The notes beneath the pieces were generated by a model. That model had not been told where the DNA came from and made no database searches. It was given only the letters and a program-made list of their open reading frames with translations. A program made the position numbers and the translations under genes. Shown in pieces: positions 38,613 through 47,098 of a stretch of DNA of 64,000 nucleotides; the stretch's first letter is position 1; each line of letters opens with the position of its first letter. Origin of the DNA: Cupriavidus basilensis OR16 (lineage in GTDB: Bacteria; Pseudomonadota; Gammaproteobacteria; Burkholderiales; Burkholderiaceae); NCBI RefSeq assembly GCF_000243095.1, contig NZ_AHJE01000082.1, positions 25,607-89,606 on the forward strand, read 5' to 3'.

Positions 38613-39530
38613 TCAGGCTGCCGCCAGCGACCGCTTGTCCTCAAGGTTGCGCACCAGCACCAGCGCCTCGCCGGCCAGCACCACGCGGCCATCGCCGCCA
38701 GTGACCACCGTCGCCAGGTTGACCAGGTCCTTGTCGCCGCGCAGCCGCACGATGCGCACCGAAGCGGTCAGCAGTTCGCCCAGCCGCGCGGGCGAGCGCA
38801 GCCGCAGCGACTGTTTCATCCAGCCGGTGCCGCGGCCAGGCAAGCGGGTGCCCAGCAGGTCCGAGAACATGCCGGCCAGCAACGGCAGCGGCACGATGGT
38901 GCCCTCGAAGCCGCGGCTGTGGGCGAACACCGGATCGGTGTAGAAGGCATTGCCATCGTCGGTCAGTGCCACGTATTCGTCGATATCGCCGGCGCTGAAG
39001 CTGCGTATCGCCGAGGCCTCCTGGCCCACGCTCAGGTGGTACAGCGTGCGGTCGCCCGCCGGCTGCACGGCGGGATGTCCCACTTCGCCGGCCTCCTGGC
39101 GCTGCACCTCGGCGAGCAATTCCGCGCTGGCGTCGACCAGCAGCACCGCGTCGCCTTGTGCCGTAACCTGCTCATCGCTAGCGGGCGCGCGGTTGCGCCC
39201 GCGCTGCACGCAGCGGATCGAGGTCTCCAGCGCAATCCGGTCGCGTCCGGGCGTTTCGTTCAACACCAGCACGGCGGCCACGCCGTCGCCGACAAAGGTG
39301 GGACGCGGGAACATCAGCGTTTGCGCGACTGGCAGCACCGGCCGGGGGTTGCTGCGCTGCATCTGCGCGCACAGCAGCGAGAACAGGAACATGCCATGCG
39401 CGACCGTGGCGCCGAAATGCGTCGTGCTGGCGAACGCCGGATCGCAATGGATAGGGTTGTCGTCGCGCGAGAGCGAGGCGAAGCGGTCGAAATCTTCTTG
39501 CGTCAGGACGCGTGGGCGGGATGCCTTCAT
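38613..39530 (-). CDS. MaoC-like double-hotdog (R)-enoyl-CoA hydratase/dehydratase
   Basis: 305 residues. The N-terminal hotdog has the catalytic hydratase 2 motif (SRDDNPIHCDPAFASTTHFG, Asp and His), and a second hotdog follows with FSAGDIDEYVALTDDGNAFY and GFEGTIVPLPLLAGMFSDLL. Hydrates or dehydrates CoA thioesters. The ATG shares one base with the stop of the upstream oligomer hydrolase (TGATG), so coupling is tight. As the last gene of the TetR-controlled operon it fits beta-oxidation of the acid activated by the acyl-CoA synthetase. Confidence 0.88.
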   Translation of the reverse strand: MKASRPRVLTQEDFDRFASLSRDDNPIHCDPAFASTTHFGATVAHGMFLFSLLCAQMQRSNPRPVLPVAQTLMFPRPTFVGDGVAAVLVLNETPGRDRIALETSIRCVQRGRNRAPASDEQVTAQGDAVLLVDASAELLAEVQRQEAGEVGHPAVQPAGDRTLYHLSVGQEASAIRSFSAGDIDEYVALTDDGNAFYTDPVFAHSRGFEGTIVPLPLLAGMFSDLLGTRLPGRGTGWMKQSLRLRSPARLGELLTASVRIVRLRGDKDLVNLATVVTGGDGRVVLAGEALVLVRNLEDKRSLAAA

Positions 39531-41662
39531 CAGTTGGGTACCTGTACGGTGCTGCCGTTGACCGTGATCCGGTCCACATCTGCCGGGGTGGCGGCAAATG
39601 GCGGCAAATTGGTGGGCAGGATAGTGGGCGCCGGCGACGTGGTGCCGCCGCGCGCGACCGTGCGCACCACCTGCGAAGGTGGCAGCGCGCGGCCGGTGGT
39701 CAGGTTGTCATAGACCGCGTCGAGTGCCCGGTTCAGGTAGACGTGCAGCGGGATGAAGCGGTTGTCGTAGCCCGCTACCGCGCCGATGAAACTATCGAAG
39801 TGCTGGCCATTGGTGACTTCGATATAGGAGAGCTTGCTGGCATTGCCCTCCTGGAGCCGGTTATAGCCGAGATACGGCCGCGACGTATGGTTGACCGGCA
39901 ACAGTGCATCGCTGCGGCCATGCACGATGATGGTCGGCTTGCCGTGCAGGTTGCCCGAGCGCAGCGTCTGGGCCAGGCCCGCTTGCAGCGCCTGGGCCTG
40001 CGCGCCGGTGCCCGTCAGCAGTCCGCGCAGGCAGCGGGCGCCGTCGAGGTTGGCATCAGCCACATTGCTGCTCGGCGATTGGGAATAGATGTCGCGCAGC
40101 GGGCCGCCGGGATTGTTGTCGTTGATCAGTTGCACGCCGGCCGCCGGCGGCACGCCGTTGCCGGTCGCGTACAGCACGTTGAGCGTGGCCGGTGCGATCG
40201 CTGCCGGCGTCAGTACCGCGGTGCCGGCAGCGGCAAAGCTCAAGCCGCACAGCCGGTCCGCCACGCCAGCACGCGCGAGCGCGTTGGCGAAGGTCACGGA
40301 GACCGCATTGGCCACCTCGAACAGGGCTAGCGAAGGATGGAGCGCGTCGGACTCGGGCTCCCACCCGAATGCGTGCAGCGCCTGCAGCGCACTGGCTGCC
40401 TGGCTAGCGGCATCCGGCCCGGTCACCAGGCCGCCATTGGCGAGCGACTGGCAGCGGTTGAGCGCTGGCTGCGCCAACCCGACATTCACCAGCGCGGTCG
40501 CCTGCGAAGTGCAAAGCTGTAGCAGGTTGGCGGTGGTGGTGTAGTCATACAGCGGCCGCCCGGACTTGCTGACCGGCACACCGCCACGCGTGACGGTCAC
40601 ACCCGTGTTGTCGGGCAGGTTGAGGTTCGGCTCGCCCACCGCCACGCCGTCGATCAGGCCCTGGGTATCCTGCTCCGCCGCGGCAATGGCCGCGCCGCCG
40701 CCATTGGACACGCTGGAAGCGATCACCACGACCTTGTCCGGGCCCAGGCTGCGCTGGCGCGTGCCATCGGTGGCCACGCTGCCGAAGCGGTCGTTGATGG
40801 CCCAGATGGCGAAGTCCGCGGCCTGCAGCGTGAACGTGCCCCAGTCCTTCTCGGGGTTGCGCTGCGAATGGGCATGCTTGAACGCCAGCCGGTGCGGCGC
40901 CAGCGCGTTGAACGCGGCCAGGCTGGTATTGGGGAAGGGAGCGGCGAACTGCGCCGTGGCGCCGGCCGTGGCGCGGCTGGCGCGCGTGCCGTCGATCAGC
41001 GGCACGGTGTCGGTATCGAGGTCGTGCGGCGCGGCGCCGGTGCCCTTGTCGGTATAGGCGACGGCGCAGCCGCGCTTGAGCGCCCATTCGCCGGTGGAGA
41101 TCGCGCCATAGACGCCGCGCGAGCCGGACGATGTGGCGGTGATCAGGCACGGCTTGGCCACATTGAAGCTGTCGGGAATCTGCACCACCATGGTCACGTT
41201 CTGCAGGCCGCTGCCATCGTCGGAAAAAGCCACATACTCGCGCCCGGCGACCTTGCCCTGCCCCGTCGTCGCGTTGCCCTGCGCGTCCACATTGGGGCCA
41301 TACAGCGAGCCGTAGCCACCGCCCGCCGTGGTGTCCACCAGCGCGCGGTAGTTGGTGTAGATGGCGTAGCGGCGCAGCTCGGCCGCGGTGGGTGCGGCCG
41401 GGTCCAGCGGCAGCGGCTGCGTGGCGGAGGCCAGGCCGTCCTTGCCGAGGCCGGCAGTGAGCAGGTCGTCGGTGCTGCCGTCGTAGCTCTTGACCGTTAC
41501 CGTGCCGATGTTCGCCGGCTTGATATTGGGATTGGTGTTGCCACTGCTGGTGTTGTTATCGCCCGAGCCGCACGCCGCCAGCAGCAAGCCTGCCGCTCCT
41601 GCCAGCGCCCGGCGCGCGCCGTGTACGGTCCACCCCCTATGTCCTGCAAGTCCGCGCAACAT
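39530..41662 (-). CDS. D-(-)-3-hydroxybutyrate oligomer hydrolase
   Basis: 710 residues with a lipoprotein signal (LAGAAGLLLAACGSG). The family is recognised from YTNYRALVDTTAGGGYGSLY, TATSSGSRGVYGAI and VVVIASSVSNGGGAAIAAAE, the last holding the probable nucleophile serine, plus KPTIIVHGRSDALLPVNHTS near the C-terminus. It cleaves 3-hydroxybutyrate oligomers released during poly(3-hydroxybutyrate) breakdown (EC 3.1.1.22 class). The lipoprotein signal suggests extracytoplasmic action on external oligomers, which the co-transcribed ABC importer and acyl-CoA synthetase could then use. Confidence 0.9.
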   Translation of the reverse strand: MLRGLAGHRGWTVHGARRALAGAAGLLLAACGSGDNNTSSGNTNPNIKPANIGTVTVKSYDGSTDDLLTAGLGKDGLASATQPLPLDPAAPTAAELRRYAIYTNYRALVDTTAGGGYGSLYGPNVDAQGNATTGQGKVAGREYVAFSDDGSGLQNVTMVVQIPDSFNVAKPCLITATSSGSRGVYGAISTGEWALKRGCAVAYTDKGTGAAPHDLDTDTVPLIDGTRASRATAGATAQFAAPFPNTSLAAFNALAPHRLAFKHAHSQRNPEKDWGTFTLQAADFAIWAINDRFGSVATDGTRQRSLGPDKVVVIASSVSNGGGAAIAAAEQDTQGLIDGVAVGEPNLNLPDNTGVTVTRGGVPVSKSGRPLYDYTTTANLLQLCTSQATALVNVGLAQPALNRCQSLANGGLVTGPDAASQAASALQALHAFGWEPESDALHPSLALFEVANAVSVTFANALARAGVADRLCGLSFAAAGTAVLTPAAIAPATLNVLYATGNGVPPAAGVQLINDNNPGGPLRDIYSQSPSSNVADANLDGARCLRGLLTGTGAQAQALQAGLAQTLRSGNLHGKPTIIVHGRSDALLPVNHTSRPYLGYNRLQEGNASKLSYIEVTNGQHFDSFIGAVAGYDNRFIPLHVYLNRALDAVYDNLTTGRALPPSQVVRTVARGGTTSPAPTILPTNLPPFAATPADVDRITVNGSTVQVPN

Positions 41663-41773
41663 GTTGTGCCCCCCTTTGCATGCTGGTTCGGCATGCCGGA
41701 TCGATCGGAACGCAATACGGAAACGAGAATTTCACGAGACAGCCACGACTTGACCTCACACTGCGCAGCGCCT

Positions 41774-43321
41774 TCACTGCGACCCGAAGCGCGCGCGCAG
41801 CTTGTGCTTTTCCACCTTGCCGGACGGCGTGCGCGGCAGCGCCTCGATCATCCTGACATGGCGCGGCACCTTGTAGCCGGCGAGCGCGGCACGGCAATGC
41901 GCGAGCACGCCTTGCTCATCCAGCGCCATGCCGGGCTTTGCCACCACCAGCGCCATGCCAACCTCGCCCCAGCGCGCGTCCGGCACGCCGATGACGGCGG
42001 CCTCGGATACGGCGGCGATCTGGAACAGCACATTCTCCACTTCAGCCGGGTAAACGTTCTCGCCGCCCGAAATAAACATGTCCTTGGCGCGGTCGACGAT
42101 GTAGTAATCGCCCTCCTCGTCCATATAGGCGATATCACCGGAATGCAGCCAGCCGCCACGGATGGTGGCGTCGGTGGCTTCCGGCAGGTTCCAGTAGCCG
42201 GGCGTGACGCCCGGCCCCTTGATCAGCAACTCGCCGCGCTCGCCGGGCGCCACGTCGCGGCCCTGCGGATCCACCACCCGGGTCAGCATGGAGCCGACCG
42301 GCTTGCCGATGGTGCCGATCTTGCGGCGCGCCGTGGCTTCGTCGCACACGAACACGGTCGGCCCGGTCTCGGTCATGCCAAAGCCAAAGCAGATCGTGAC
42401 GCCCTTGGCCAGGTAGGCCTCCAGCAGCGGCCGCGGCACCGAGGACCCGCCCGCGGACATATTGCGCACCCGGGAAAAGTCCGCCGCCGCGAAACCGGCA
42501 TGCTGGCTGAGGAAGAGGTAGACCGCGGGCACGGCGAAGAACATGGTGATGCCCTCGCCGGCGCTGGCATCGAGCTTGCGCAGCGTCACATCGGCATCGA
42601 ACTGCCGCATGATGTGCACGGTGCCGCCGGCATGCAGCACCGGATTGGCGTACAGGTTCAGCCCACCCGTATGGAAGAACGGCAGCACGTTCAGGAACAC
42701 GTCGTCGCGCGTGATCTTGTTGGCCAGCATGGCGTTGACGGCATTGAAGAAGACCATGCCGTAGGTCTGGATCACCCCCTTGGGGCGGCCCGTGGTGCCG
42801 GAGGTATAAAGCAGGTGCCAGACCTCGTGCTCGTCGCGGCACGGCATCTCGATAATGCGGCCGGAACTGCCTGCCAGCATCGCCTCGTACTCGGTCCAGC
42901 CACCCGGCACGTCGGCGCTCTCGTCGTCGGCCAGGTGCAATACCGCGCGCAGCGGCAAGGCGTCGCTTAGCGCGGCGGCGGTCGCCAGAAAGCCGTCGCC
43001 GGCCACCAGCACGTCGGGCGTGCAGTCGCGCAAGATCGGCAACAGCTCCGCCGCCGGCAGCCGCCAGTTCAGGCAGACCATCACCATGCCGGCCTTGGCG
43101 CAGCCATAGAGCATCTCGAAATAATCCGAGCTGTTGTGTGCCAGCACGGCCACGCGCGCCCCTTGAGCCAGCCGCAGGCGCTCGCTCAGGTATTCCGCGA
43201 AGCGGCTGGCGCGTTCGTCGAACCGCCGGTAGGTCACCGCGCGGCCGCTCTCCACGTCGACCAGCGCGACCTTGTCCGGCGTATGCAGGGCATTCTTGTG
43301 CAGCCAGTCGACTACGTACAT
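41774..43321 (-). CDS. Acyl-CoA synthetase (AMP-dependent, ANL superfamily)
   Basis: 515 residues from ATG 43321. Adenylation motifs are clear: LLYTSGTTGRPKGVI (A3), FGFGMTETGP (A5), WLHSGDIAYMDEEGDYYIVD (A7/A8) and the C-terminal catalytic lysine in RTPSGKVEKHKL. It activates a carboxylic acid to its acyl-CoA with ATP. A much longer frame continues upstream across the permease genes, but it is not coding there. It sits between the ABC importer and the oligomer hydrolase in the same operon, so the substrate is probably imported by that system. The exact acid is not known. Confidence 0.92.
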   Translation of the reverse strand: MYVVDWLHKNALHTPDKVALVDVESGRAVTYRRFDERASRFAEYLSERLRLAQGARVAVLAHNSSDYFEMLYGCAKAGMVMVCLNWRLPAAELLPILRDCTPDVLVAGDGFLATAAALSDALPLRAVLHLADDESADVPGGWTEYEAMLAGSSGRIIEMPCRDEHEVWHLLYTSGTTGRPKGVIQTYGMVFFNAVNAMLANKITRDDVFLNVLPFFHTGGLNLYANPVLHAGGTVHIMRQFDADVTLRKLDASAGEGITMFFAVPAVYLFLSQHAGFAAADFSRVRNMSAGGSSVPRPLLEAYLAKGVTICFGFGMTETGPTVFVCDEATARRKIGTIGKPVGSMLTRVVDPQGRDVAPGERGELLIKGPGVTPGYWNLPEATDATIRGGWLHSGDIAYMDEEGDYYIVDRAKDMFISGGENVYPAEVENVLFQIAAVSEAAVIGVPDARWGEVGMALVVAKPGMALDEQGVLAHCRAALAGYKVPRHVRMIEALPRTPSGKVEKHKLRARFGSQ

Positions 43322-43376
43322 GGTCAGGAATCTCCGCTCGTGGATGTTCTTGTTATAGCGTGTTTGAATGCTCTTG

Positions 43377-43422
43377 TTGCTGCTTGCTGCTTGCTGCTTG
43401 CTGCTTGCTGCTTGCTGCTTGC
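43377..43422. repeat. Heptanucleotide tandem repeat upstream of the acyl-CoA synthetase
   Basis: Six perfect copies of TTGCTGC (43377-43418) plus four further bases. It lies in the 104-base gap between the end of livM and the acyl-CoA synthetase start, so copy-number change would alter the spacing or mRNA structure before that start without touching a coding frame. Confidence 0.95.
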
Positions 43423-43425
43423 GCC

Positions 43426-44502
43426 CTACGACGCCACCTCGTGCTCGGAGCGGTCGCCGCGCAGCCTGCCGACGATGCCTTGCGGAAAGTAATACACGCT
43501 GAGGATGAACAGCAGGCCAAGCCACAGCAGCCAGCGGTCCGGATGCAACAACCCTGAGAGCAGCGGGATTGCCGCGGTGGCATCGCTCGCGAGCTTCATC
43601 ACGTCCTGCAGGTAGGTCTGCGCCACCAGGAACAGCGTGGTGCCGATCAGCGCGCCGTACAGCGTGCCCATGCCGCCGATCACAACGATCAGCAGGATGT
43701 CGACCATGATCTCGAAGGACAATGACGTGTCCGGGCCGTTGTAACGCAGCCAGAGCGCCATCAGCACGCCGGCCAGCGTGGCAAACCCAGCCGACAGCAC
43801 GGTGGACACCGTACGGTACACCACGGTGCGGTAGCCGATGGCCTCGGCCCGGAAATCGTTCTCGCGGATCGCCTGCAGCACCCGGCCAAACGGCGAGTTC
43901 ACCACGCGCAGCAGCAACAGGAACAACACCAGCGCGCTCGCGAACACGAAGTAATACGAGAACAGCTTGCCGTTGAGCGGCACGCCGAACCACTCTGTGT
44001 CCCCCAGCGAAAAACCCGGCGTAAAGACTTCCGGCACTTTGAAGCTGATGCCGTCCTCGCCGCCGGTCCACTCGGAGAGTTGCGACACCAGCGTGGCAAA
44101 CGCGGTGGCCACCGCCAGCGTGATCATGGCAAAGAAGATGGCCCTGACCCGCAGCGAAAACAGCCCGATCAGGAAGGCCAGCAGCATCGACACCAGCAAC
44201 GCGCCCAGCGTGCCGAGCGCCAGCGCGCCCCACCCCGGCTCCAGCCGCGACATGGCGATCGCCACGCCATAGCCGCCGATGCCGAAGAACATGGTGTGGG
44301 CAAAGGAGACGATGCCGGTATAGCCGAGCAGCAGGTCGTAGCTGGCTACCAGCACCACGAAGATGCAGATCTTGGCCGCCATATTGAGCGCGCGCGCGCC
44401 GGGAAACAGGAACGGCGCGCACGCCAGCGCCAGCAGCATGGCCACCAGGATGACGGTCAGCACGCGGCTTCGTGGCAGGTCGCCGGAAAGCAGTCGGGTC
44501 AT
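43426..44502 (-). CDS. livM: Branched-chain amino acid-type ABC transporter permease (LivM family)
   Basis: 358-residue inner membrane permease with about ten TM helices (VLTVILVAMLLALACAPFLF, LGTLGALLVSMLLAFLIGLF and others) and the LivM signature YDLLLGYTGIVSFAHTMFFG. Near the end VIGGMGTLYGALIGTTLF is the EAA-like coupling region. It forms a heterodimer with the LivH-type permease encoded just upstream (21-base gap). In this operon the ligand is more likely an organic acid than leucine. Confidence 0.92.
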   Translation of the reverse strand: MTRLLSGDLPRSRVLTVILVAMLLALACAPFLFPGARALNMAAKICIFVVLVASYDLLLGYTGIVSFAHTMFFGIGGYGVAIAMSRLEPGWGALALGTLGALLVSMLLAFLIGLFSLRVRAIFFAMITLAVATAFATLVSQLSEWTGGEDGISFKVPEVFTPGFSLGDTEWFGVPLNGKLFSYYFVFASALVLFLLLLRVVNSPFGRVLQAIRENDFRAEAIGYRTVVYRTVSTVLSAGFATLAGVLMALWLRYNGPDTSLSFEIMVDILLIVVIGGMGTLYGALIGTTLFLVAQTYLQDVMKLASDATAAIPLLSGLLHPDRWLLWLGLLFILSVYYFPQGIVGRLRGDRSEHEVAS

Positions 44503-44523
44503 GGTTTTGGTTTTCCTCGGCGC

Positions 44524-45555
44524 TCAGCGCTTGGCCACCGGGTAAAGGCCCTGCGGACGCCACAGCAGGATCATCACCATCAGCAGGATGTTCGAAAACA
44601 GCGCCACCTTGGGAAACAGGAAGCCGGTGTAGTTGGCCATCAGCCCGACCAGCAAGGCGCCGACGAAGCAGCCCGTGGTGGAGCCGAGCCCGCCGATGAT
44701 GATCACGATAAAGATCAGCACATTGACCTGGGCGCCGATGGATGCGGTGATGTTCTGCTGGTACAGCCCCCACAGCACGCCGCCCATGCCGGCAAGCCCT
44801 GCGCCCACCACGAACACGCCGATGAACAGGAGCCGGATGCGGTAGCCGAGCGACTCCACCATCTCGCGGTTCTCCACCCCGGCGCGGATCAGCAGGCCGA
44901 TGCGCGTGCGGTTGAGCACCAGCACCATGGAAATAAAGATCGCCAGCCCGAGCACCACGGCGATGAGCCGGTATTTCTCGATGGCGGCATCGCCCAGCAG
45001 CACCGCGCCGCGGAACGTGATGGGCACCTGCAGCGCGATGGTCTCCGCGCCCCAGATCGCCTTGATCAGCTGCTCGGCCACGATCATGCCGCCCATGGTG
45101 ATCAGGATCTGCTTGAGGTGCTGGCCGTAGACCGGGCGCACCACGATGCGCTCGAACAACAAGCCGACGGTGCCCGCAGCCACCATCGCCGCCAGGATGG
45201 CAAGGCCGAATACCGCCAGGTTGAGCCACAGGCTGTCGGCCTCCACCCAGGCGCCCAGCGGCAGCAGCACGGATGCCGCCACATAGGCCCCCAGCGCGAT
45301 GAACGCGCCATGGCCGAAGTTGAGCACGTCCATCAGGCCGAACACCAGCGTCAGGCCCGACGACACCACGAACACGATCATGCCCATGGCAAGCCCTGCG
45401 ATGGTCAGCGTGAGCCAGGTCGAGCCGCTGCCGATCAGCGGATAGGCCAGCAGCATCAGCAGCGGCGCCAGCGCCAGCGGGGTCCAGTCGAGCCGGACCC
45501 TGGGCAGGTCGGCCGGCGCCGCCGGGGTGGTGGGTAAGGAGCTTGTACTCGCCAT
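44524..45555 (-). CDS. livH: Branched-chain amino acid-type ABC transporter permease (LivH family)
   Basis: 343 residues. About eight TM helices, the LivH pattern LVFGLMDVLNFGHGAFIALG and the coupling segment VIIIGGLGSTTGCFVGALLV. It has an N-terminal extension of about 45 residues (Pro/Ala-rich) compared with E. coli LivH. Partner of the LivM-type protein. A threefold 11-mer repeat lies in the 84-base gap upstream. Confidence 0.92.
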   Translation of the reverse strand: MASTSSLPTTPAAPADLPRVRLDWTPLALAPLLMLLAYPLIGSGSTWLTLTIAGLAMGMIVFVVSSGLTLVFGLMDVLNFGHGAFIALGAYVAASVLLPLGAWVEADSLWLNLAVFGLAILAAMVAAGTVGLLFERIVVRPVYGQHLKQILITMGGMIVAEQLIKAIWGAETIALQVPITFRGAVLLGDAAIEKYRLIAVVLGLAIFISMVLVLNRTRIGLLIRAGVENREMVESLGYRIRLLFIGVFVVGAGLAGMGGVLWGLYQQNITASIGAQVNVLIFIVIIIGGLGSTTGCFVGALLVGLMANYTGFLFPKVALFSNILLMVMILLWRPQGLYPVAKR

Positions 45556-45596
45556 AGTCTCGGTCCTGACGATATCTTGTTATGGGTCTTGTCTAG

Positions 45597-45629
45597 CCGG
45601 CCGCTATCCGGCCGCTATCTGGCCGCTAT
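45597..45629. repeat. Threefold 11-bp tandem repeat between livF and livH
   Basis: CCGGCCGCTAT at 45597-45607 and 45608-45618, then CTGGCCGCTAT at 45619-45629 (one mismatch). Non-coding. Confidence 0.95.
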
Positions 45630-45639
45630 CGATGACGCG

Positions 45640-46377
45640 CTACTGGTGCGCCGCCAGCGACAAACCGAGCAGCCGCTGCTGCAGGCTTTCGTCCCCCGCC
45701 AGCGCTGCCATCGTTCCCGTATGCACCACACGCCCGTCATCCATCACGGCAACGGTGTCCCCTACCGACTTTGCCATGTGGAAGTTCTGCTCCACCAGCA
45801 GGATCGATACGTCCGTCTGCTTGAGCTCGCGGAACACCGTGATCATGTTCTGGATGATGGCCGGCGCCAGGCCCTTGGTCGGCTCGTCCACGATCAGCAG
45901 CTTGCGCGGCTCGATGATGGCGCGCGCCACCGACAGCATCTGCTTCTGCCCGCCGGACAGCACACCGGCGCGCTGATGCCAGAAGATCTTGAGCGCGGGG
46001 AACATGCGGAACACCCAGTCCAGGCGTTCGCTGTCGATCGCGCCGCTGCGCGCGGCCAGGCGCATGTTCTCGGCCACCGTCAACTCGGAGAACACGCTCA
46101 TGTTCTCCGGCACATAGGCAATGCCGGCCTGTGCAATGGCGGGCGTGCCGCGGCGGGTGATGTCGGCCCCGTCGAACGCGATCCGCCCCTCGCTCGCCTG
46201 CCACAGGTTCATGATGGTACGCAGCGTGGTGGTCTTGCCGGCGCCGTTGCGCCCCAGCAGCATGGTCACGCCGCCGCGCGGCACGGCAAAGCTCACGCCG
46301 TGCAGGATGTGATACGGCCCGATATGCGTCTGCACGCTATCCAGGCTCAGGATGGGTGCTGCCGGTCCATCAGCCAT
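45640..46377 (-). CDS. livF: ABC transporter ATP-binding protein (LivF family)
   Basis: 245 residues. Walker A GRNGAGKTTTLRTI, signature VLSGGQKQMLSVARAI, Walker B KLLIVDEPTKGLAP and the switch-histidine region all intact. Starts at ATG 46377, overlapping the end of livG by eight bases. It powers import together with LivG. If LivG is defective, as its sequence suggests, this would be the only competent ATPase of the pair. Confidence 0.93.
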   Translation of the reverse strand: MADGPAAPILSLDSVQTHIGPYHILHGVSFAVPRGGVTMLLGRNGAGKTTTLRTIMNLWQASEGRIAFDGADITRRGTPAIAQAGIAYVPENMSVFSELTVAENMRLAARSGAIDSERLDWVFRMFPALKIFWHQRAGVLSGGQKQMLSVARAIIEPRKLLIVDEPTKGLAPAIIQNMITVFRELKQTDVSILLVEQNFHMAKSVGDTVAVMDDGRVVHTGTMAALAGDESLQQRLLGLSLAAHQ

Positions 46378-47098
46378 GACTGCCCTCCTGCTGCGCGCTC
46401 TCGCCGTCGGCAGCGATGCCCAGGTATGCCTGCTGCACGATCGGCGAGGCGATCACCTCGGCCGGATCGCCGTCGGCCATCAGGTTGCCGTTATGCAGCA
46501 CGATGATGCGGTCGGCCAGCGAGCGCACCACATCCATCTTGTGCTCCACCAGCAGCACCGTCTTGCTCTTGTCGCGCTTGATCTCCTGGATCAGGCCCAG
46601 GATCACCGGCACCTCGTCCACGCTCATGCCGGCGGTCGGCTCGTATGCCGGCGGTCGGCTCGTCGAACATGAAGATGCGTGGCTGCAGCGCCAGCAGGAT
46701 GCCCACCTCCAGCTTGCGCTGGTCGCCGTGCGGCAACGAGGCCACTCGAACACGGACAAATTGGGAAACAGGCTGGTCAGCTGGAATGCCCGGCCAATGC
46801 CGCGCCGCGCCTTGTGCGGCACCGGCAGGCGCGTCACGTCCTCGCCGCCAAGCAGGATCTGCCCGGCGCTGGGCGGCAACTGGCCCGAGATCAGGTTGAA
46901 GTACGTGGTCTTGCCGGCCCCGTTGGGGCCGACGATGCAAGTCAGCTCGCCCGGACGAAACGCGCAGGACACCGCATTGACCGCCACATGGCCGCCAAAG
47001 CGGATGGTGAGATCGCGCGTCTCGAGCGCGGGCGGCCCCGCCACTGCCCGCGCAAGCGCCGCCGTTGTGTCGATGGAAGAGGCGCCCACCGTCATCAC
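46370..47098 (-). pseudogene. livG: LivG-type ABC ATPase with two compensating frameshifts, signature and Walker B scrambled
   Basis: The frame is open for 242 residues, but only the ends are LivG. N-terminal Walker A (VGPNGAGKTTYFNLI) and SLFPNLSVFE are normal. Then a segment is missing, and WPRCRTATSASWRWASCWRC follows, an out-of-frame reading of what should be ASLPHGDQRKLEVGILLALQ (signature) and PRIFMFDEPTAG (Walker B). A perfect 19-bp duplication at 46626-46663 brings the frame back at EPTAGMSVDEVPVILGLIQE. The product cannot form a normal ATP-binding site. A deletion of about 30 to 45 codons plus the duplication explains the arrangement. Start is GTG 47098 or ATG 47095. Confidence 0.85.
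46626..46663 (+). repeat. Perfect 19-bp tandem duplication in livG
   Basis: ATGCCGGCGGTCGGCTCGT at 46626-46644 and 46645-46663, covering the DEPTAGM codons on the minus strand. It adds 19 bases and so shifts the frame by one. Confidence 0.97.

Noticed and set aside
43377..43422. CRISPR-like array
   Set aside because: Units of seven bases without spacers are a simple tandem repeat.
41774..45229. A single minus-strand frame of about 1150 codons across the permease genes and the acyl-CoA synthetase
   Set aside because: Only the 3' 515 codons match a family; the rest overlaps livM and livH, which are clearly coding in other frames.
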